Assembly: GCA_012845835.1 (NCBI GenBank)
Contig: JABAKD010000013.1
Location: 14,028,665 to 14,092,664, forward strand
DNA from: Undaria pinnatifida
Lineage: Eukaryota > Sar > Phaeophyceae > Laminariales > Alariaceae
DNA length: 64,000 bases
Direction: 5' to 3'
The notes beneath the pieces are model-generated. The model searched no databases. It was not told the origin of the DNA and was given only the letters and a program-made list of their open reading frames with translations. Positions 59,161-64,000 of the stretch are shown here, one piece after another. Each line of letters begins with the position of its first letter. Position 1 is the stretch's first letter. The position numbers were made by a program, and so were the translations under genes.

Positions 59161-59482
59161 CGCCCCCTTCCGCCCCTTCCCCCCCCCCCCTCCGTCCCCC
59201 CTTCCCTCCCCCCCCCTCCGTCCCCCCTTCCCCCCCCCCCCCTCCGTCCCCCCTTCCCCCCCCCCCCCTCCGTCCCCCCCTCCGTCCCCCCCTCCGTCCC
59301 CCCCTCCGTCCCCCCCTCCCCCTCCCCTTCCCCCCCCCCTTCCCCCCCCCCCTCCCCCCCCCCTTCCCCCCCCCCCCCCCCTCCCCGCCCCCCTCCCCCC
59401 CCCCCCTCCCCCTCCCCCCCCCTCCCCCCCCCTCCCCCTCCCCCCCCCTCCCCCCCCTCCCCCCCCCCTCCCCCCCCCCCGC
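59161..59482. repeat. C-rich tract in right TIR
   Basis: Counterpart of 14,776-15,070 with a clearer CCGTCCCCCCT repeat at 59,218-59,320. The Pro-rich frames across it are artefacts. Confidence 0.9.
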
Positions 59483-59518
59483 CCCCGTCGCGCCCCCTGC
59501 GCATCCGCCCTGCCCCTG

Positions 59519-61204
59519 TCAGCTTCCGTCCACGCCACAGAGCCTGGCCTCGTATGCACAAGCAGCGTCTACACTGCATAAATAAAACAAGTTTGAGGTA
59601 CTCTTTGTTGTGCGGGCGGCAATTTTCCTCCATTGCGCTTCGCTTGACCTCTGACCAGTCGCGCTTGTCGCACCGTCGTCCTTTCGCCTTATGGTGATCC
59701 GGCCTTCCCTTTCCCTAAACCTCCTCCAGTCAACCCTATCAGTGTCCAACGCCACTAGTAACTTGTCTTCGACATCTCTAAAGTCCAGGATACATGGAGG
59801 GGGGGGAGGGGGGGAGGGCGAGGAGGCGGGGTGGGGGCAGGGGGGCGGGGCGAAAAAACAGGAAATAGAACAGGTCATCACCAGGACGTAGTCTAAGCAA
59901 TATATCATAAAATGGTAACGTAGCGAAACCTCACCAAAAAAAGCTGTTGATGGCCAAGTCTCCACATTAGACCACCCTAACAATGGAACGTTGGTGTTCT
60001 TCAAGTAACACATGCCGTTGAACTCGTAAACACCATCTGTAGAGCTGGTTGTTCGAAACACCTACAGGCTTAATAAAATTATACAAGATAAAAAACAAAG
60101 CAGGGAACGGGCTGCACGAGTGATGAATGCAGGCAAAAGTCGGGGCTGACCTCTAATCATGTCCTTCATGTTATTTTTGATGTGATGTGCTACAACACGT
60201 CATCGGTTTATGCTTCTGGCTGATGTGTACATAAAACAAGAATACCGGTAGCCGACATCACTGTTCAGAGTTTTGCAAAGTCGAATCAAAGATGCATGCC
60301 TGGCTTGCTGCTCAAATGAAACACGTCTTCTTCTGAAACAAAATAGTCTTCCCCAACAAATAAATGCTGCACTGCGTGCAAGACCGCCATTAAAGCAGCA
60401 CGTCGCGGGGACAATAGCAACAATACGCAGTAGATATCGCGCCAAAAATTTCATGGGAGTACTTATCTTGTGATTGACCACCATCCCCATACCCCTCTCA
60501 TCCCGTTCATGCGCATGCGTCTTGCGCGTCTTGGTCGCCCTCCGAGTCTGAGTATCCCATGTACGCGCCGTTCCACTTGGAGAGGTACCTAACACAACGC
60601 TCGTTAAATATTAGCACACGCGGCAAAAGACGGGGACGGCCGGGAAAAACCATAACGAAAGGGCGTTAAATACTAAGCAGGAGGAGCGCTTACCAATATA
60701 ATTCGTAGAGCAACAGCAAGAAAGAGTGCTATGGATATCGACACAGCAGTTTTTTTGGGTCGGGTGCAGCTTAAGGCCGGAATACGAGCGACTTCGTAAT
60801 TTGGATGACGCCAAACGGTAAGGAGCTCGTTGGAGATGGTCGAAGCCTAGTTTCTTGTTCTACTTGAAATGAAGCATATTGTTATTGTCGGCGGTTTGCC
60901 TTATCAACGCATACATACGCTTACATATTAAAAAACTTCGTTCGATCTCACTACCACATGCACTAAACCCAATAGAAACCCCATTCGCTGCGGAGCAATA
61001 AACACCACAGAAACAACAGAGCGCGGTACGATACATGAACCGGTCGCAGAACCGGCAACCTAGTGTACCGACAACGGATTGCAACGCTGTGGCGGCTGCT
61101 TCGCGCACCACGTGTCGCGAGCGGTAACTGCCCCAACTGCGACATGTACACCGCACCCCAGGTTGAGAGAAACGACTGAGACCGCGTACAAGGCGGCCGA
61201 TCCT
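59519..61204 (-). CDS. TIR-encoded spliced gene, right copy (unknown function)
   Basis: Mirror of 13,034-14,740. Best exons are 60,061-59,935 and 59,775-59,519, with 60,846-60,694 tentative. Differs from the left copy by one codon in the last exon (Lys for Thr) and a Ser/Phe difference near 61,170. Two convergent copies at the element ends mean the product is encoded twice per element. Confidence 0.55.
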
Positions 61205-61264
61205 CATGTTCTGCTGTATGGCTACCTGTAGAAACATCGTTTAATATGCGACAGCAGCACCAGT

Positions 61265-61468
61265 ACTAGTAGCAGCAGTACTAGTAGCAGCAACAGTAAG
61301 GTAGAAGCAGTAGTAGCGGTACTACTACTAGTAGTAGAAGCAGCAGTAGTAGCAGTTCTAGTAGTGGTAGTAGCAGTGCTAGTAGTAGTAGTGGTAGTAG
61401 TAGTAGTGGTAGTAGTAGCAGTAGTAGTAGTGGTAGTCGTAGCAGTAGTAGTGGTAGTAGTAGTAGTT

Positions 61469-61544
<76 letters not shown>

Positions 61545-61550
61545 CAGTAG

Positions 61551-61583
<33 letters not shown>

Positions 61584-61605
61584 TAGCAGCAATACTGGCA
61601 GTAGT
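61265..61605. repeat. AGT/CAG trinucleotide microsatellite, right TIR
   Basis: Complement of the 12,600-12,960 run, shorter by about 50 bases. Confidence 0.95.
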
Positions 61606-62281
61606 GGCAGAAAAATTTGGCCTAAAATCGGGGAAGCTGCAGCAACAACTACCGCCGTGGTACATAGTACGACTGCTGTTACTACCCAGTCCGCCCCCTA
61701 GCTTAACGAAACGACACTCACCTTGCAATGATGGAACCACACGTCTTGGATCGATAGTGCACGCAGGCTACCGGCCGTCCATAAGAAGCAGGGGCTCCGA
61801 CGAAGGGCGCCCGACTGCTGAGTCGAAAGGAGAGGGCACACAGCAGTAGTAGTAGTTGCAGCGGCAGACAAAATGAAGGAGGAAACGGGCACTCATCGTC
61901 ACCATATATATCTATCTACCTGGGCCGAAGTACCCAAAAAAAGAAGGCAATAAAGGCTGCGAGAGCTCACAGCAACGAGCTGTTGGCAGGCAGGTGTCAC
62001 GCTGTGCTGCTGCGGCTCTAGCATAGGGGCCTTTATCCCGGTGATCGTAGCCCTCCGCGTGTCAAACCTGCTGCTTGCTCCGTGGTACTAAGAATTACGA
62101 AGTATAACTTATTAGACTAGACAAGATCTATAGCAGTAGAAGTAAGAGTAGAGTAGTACCACAGGCACGTGGAAGACGCTAAAAAGCACACACAAGACTT
62201 GTTCACGTCCCCAGCCGAAAGCGCCCCCTGCGGAGCCTCACCGGTCGCCAAAGCCACCATACTGCAGCTAACTTGTGTCAG
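61606..62281. other. Right TIR spacer, mirror of 11,924-12,599
   Basis: Carries the mirror of the possible early TIR exon (minus, to 61,892) and a plus frame at 62,169-62,360 overlapping the terminal exon in another frame. No sure gene. Confidence 0.4.
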
Positions 62282-62476
62282 GACACGCGCAAACGACTCT
62301 GGGGGCGCACCTGTGGCTGTTTGGAGGTGTCGCAGGAAGCGTTGTTGCGAGGGAATTTAGTGTATTTGGCCTTGAAAAGCACGTATTTTGATTCATCCTA
62401 CAGAGTTAAAAGGCGTTCTTTTGACGGTTTCAGAAAAATAAATGAGCCTGAACTGGAAATCGAACAGGAAGTTTAA
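62282..62476 (+). CDS. TIR terminal exon, right copy (unknown protein C-terminus)
   Basis: After TTGTGTCAG. Encodes DTRKRLWGRTCGCLEVSQEA, NLVYLALKSTYFDSSYRV and KINEPELEIEQEV, then TAA. The coding end is 12 bases from the element terminus, which would place termination signals in host DNA or in the last bases. Confidence 0.45.
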   Translation, partial: DTRKRLWGRTCGCLEVSQEALLRGNLVYLALKSTYFDSSYRVKRRSFDGFRKINEPELEIEQEV

Positions 62477-62488
62477 TAATTTTCTGTT

Positions 62489-62492
62489 AATT
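62489..62492. repeat. Target-site duplication AATT, right
   Basis: Matches 11,713-11,716; followed by CGAGCATGAAGG, the continuation of the interrupted monomer. Confidence 0.85.
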
Positions 62493-62955
62493 CGAGCATG
62501 AAGGCGGGTACAAATAATTGGCGACGTAAATCAGCGCCCCTCTCAACGTAGACTAGGTACGTATTCTGTATCAACCCCACCTGAAACCATGACCCATCGA
62601 TTGTACGCGAAACCTGCGAAGCCGAGAGACCGGCGGTCGCGTACAGCAATAACCAAATGCCTGCCTCGACGGAGACGAGGTATAGGTATCCTGTCTTTGG
62701 TTTCTCAATTCGAGCATGAAGGGGGGGGGTACAAACAATAACGTCGTCATAAGTCAACACCCGTCTGCCCGTCTCGACGGAGACTGGGTAAGTATTATGC
62801 GTCTATCTTCTCACTTTTTATTACCGGTGAAATACTGTCCAACGCCTGACTCGACGGAGTACCAGGTAGACATTCTGCATTTCTTACATATTTGGCTTGT
62901 CACCTGCAGGACCAGGGCGCTGTATATACTATCTGCGTGATAATATATTGCAGCC
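62489..62955. repeat. 218-bp satellite block B, right part and end module
   Basis: Completes the interrupted monomer, adds about one more (parallel to 10,275-10,560), then the end module seen at 10,571-10,745. Block B without the insertion would be about 1.4 kb after its leader. Confidence 0.88.
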
Positions 62956-63053
62956 CACTCCTTTCGGTTTGTCGCTGGGATGTGACCGACAAACATAACC
63001 AAATTCTCGTCAAGCACGTCCGGAGAAATAGACACAAACGACAGAAATATCAC

Positions 63054-63294
63054 GGCTACTAACACTTGCCTCTTCTCTGGTCGCACAGCCTACACGGTAC
63101 CGTCCCTTGTCCTCCGACGTGCGGGCTTACCTAGCTGCGCGAGTCAACCGAAGAGATATCACGAGAGCCGACCTAATGCTGGGTCGCTGGCCGGCTACTA
63201 ACACTTGCCTCTTCTCTGGTCGCACAGCCTACACGGTACCGTCCCTTGCCCTCCGACGTGCGGGCTTACCTAGCTGCGCGAGTCAACCGAAGAG
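63054..63294. repeat. 102-bp tandem duplication
   Basis: 63,054-63,155 and 63,193-63,294 are the same segment (GGCTACTAACACTTGCCTCT to CAACCGAAGAG), differing by one T/C. The second lies inside the 265-bp repeat. Confidence 0.88.
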
Positions 63295-63420
63295 TGATGG
63301 CCACCAACTACCGTGTGGTGGACCGTTACCAGAGCATGGAACAACAACCCTAAATTCTTTCGCGTCCAAACAAACCACGGGTTACGCCGCTTTCGGTTCC
63401 CGAAGGTCATAACCCTCTCC
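63156..63420. repeat. 265-bp repeat shared with the left flank
   Basis: Counterpart of 2,755-3,019. Here it continues into ATTTCCCTGACG rather than the 230-bp repeat. Confidence 0.85.
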
Positions 63421-64000
63421 ATTTCCCTGACGAATTTTGATTTCACTTGGTTTTTTCGGAACTTTCTAGGGCTCCAGCACCTTTGTGTGACCACGGACTC
63501 TAGATTTTTGACAAGAGTTAATGTACAATGTGAGAAAACAACAACAACAATATCCTTCATGAAGACACACCCCCAGTAATACGTGCGATCGGAGTATCAC
63601 ACACAGATTGCACGGGTGAGAGTTGACAACGTCTTCGATCTCACAGCTGGAGTGTTTTTTTGTTTTATTATAATACCATCAGGTATATACCAGGTACCAT
63701 CAGGTATTTTTATGCCAAAATATGTGTAGTGTTCGTGGCGTTTCACGGCGAATTTCGGGCGTCGGGAATCGGGGACGCCACAAGTATATCTTGAATCTTT
63801 ATTGGGTATTTTGTAGTTTGCTCCCTTCCCCTTGTACTTTGCTTCTCGACCCCAAGCCACATCCTCGCACAGTCACCATCATCCTCATCCCAAGTAGGAA
63901 CAGACCACTTTATTTGGACCAATACCAAGGATAACGTGGCAACTACTGGTGGTGGTGTCGTTGCACTGGCATCCGCTTGATACCGGCAGAGCGCAAGATA
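63421..64000. other. Right flank with a dispersed-repeat relative; no gene
   Basis: 63,570-63,665 (GCGATCGGAGTATCACACAC, GATCTCACAGCTGGAGTG) is another relative of the dispersed short repeat, here outside the insertion. CATCAGGTA/ACCAGGTA words follow. No exon is supported. Confidence 0.55.

Larger units (their letters stand above)
11717..62488. mobile_element. Giant TIR-flanked DNA transposon-like element
   Basis: Seen: a single insertion in a satellite monomer, bounded by AATT duplications, with inverted repeats of about 4.2 kb starting AACAGAAAATTATTAAAC at the left and ending in its reverse complement at the right. The interior encodes a DUF7869-type protein (minus) and a ParB-like protein (plus), and each TIR carries further exons. 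Apparent length is 50.8 kb, but a 500-N gap and a 20-kb repeated interior suggest the true length is about 30.3 kb. Inferred: TIRs plus a fixed short duplication point to cut-and-paste-type integration, with the DUF7869-type protein as candidate transposase. I found no DNA polymerase, capsid or packaging gene, so a Maverick/Polinton or viral element is not supported. I do not recognise the class. Confidence 0.8.
58319..62488. repeat. Right terminal inverted repeat, about 4.2 kb
   Basis: Reverse complement of 11,717-15,914. Inner boundary at AATACCCGT; outer end CTGTT followed by AATT. It carries the same genes in opposite orientation. Confidence 0.92.

Noticed and set aside
11717-62488. Maverick/Polinton or integrated virus
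   Set aside because: No protein-primed polymerase, packaging ATPase, protease or capsid motif was found, and the duplication is 4 bases, not 6.
11713-62492. TTAA as target site, as in piggyBac or Kolobok
   Set aside because: TTAA is present across each junction, but the intact monomer reads CAATTCG. Only an AATT duplication restores it.

Overview
The window is intron-rich eukaryotic nuclear DNA, not bacterial. Coding stretches are short, end at GT-AG junctions with matching phases, and are separated by microsatellites, long G or C runs and degenerate repeats. The tyrosine-recombinase relic at the left resembles elements I associate with brown algae and other stramenopiles. That makes a photosynthetic stramenopile plausible, but I cannot prove it.

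Layout. Positions 1-2,369 hold no convincing gene. Positions 2,370-4,850 hold short direct repeats and a decayed tyrosine-recombinase element on the minus strand. Positions 5,095-11,716 are mostly a satellite of about 218-bp monomers with higher-order structure. At 11,716 the satellite breaks inside a monomer and resumes at 62,489, with the 4 bases AATT on both sides. Everything between, 11,717-62,488, behaves as one insertion. It begins and ends with near-identical terminal inverted repeats (TIRs) of about 4.2 kb, 11,717-15,914 and 58,319-62,488. Satellite remnants and a repeat shared with the left flank follow to 64,000.

Interior of the insertion. Two large multi-exon genes diverge from about 25.4-26.5 kb. 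The minus-strand gene (about 25.4 to 16.3 kb) matches the DUF7869-type family as I know it: Cys-rich N-terminal part, a D-N-x-KNK-like motif, a GHTH-x3-D motif and a C-terminal 'FLVGKV...HWY' segment. I infer an RNase H-fold transposase-like protein. The plus-strand gene or genes start with a ParB-like nuclease domain (VLDGNHRLKAA) and run through a Cys-rich zinc-binding segment and several unrecognised exons. Each TIR carries at least one further spliced gene. I read this as a very large DNA transposon of a class I do not recognise.

Assembly caveat. Positions 36,001-36,500 are exactly 500 Ns. The roughly 20 kb before the gap (16,034-35,999) and after it (36,501-56,479) are the same sequence, differing mainly by single-base indels concentrated towards contig ends. 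The simplest reading is two overlapping contigs that were not merged. The real element would then be about 30.3 kb rather than 50.8 kb, with one copy of each interior gene. Many frameshifts in the two copies are probably sequence errors, and each exon is best read from whichever copy keeps it open.
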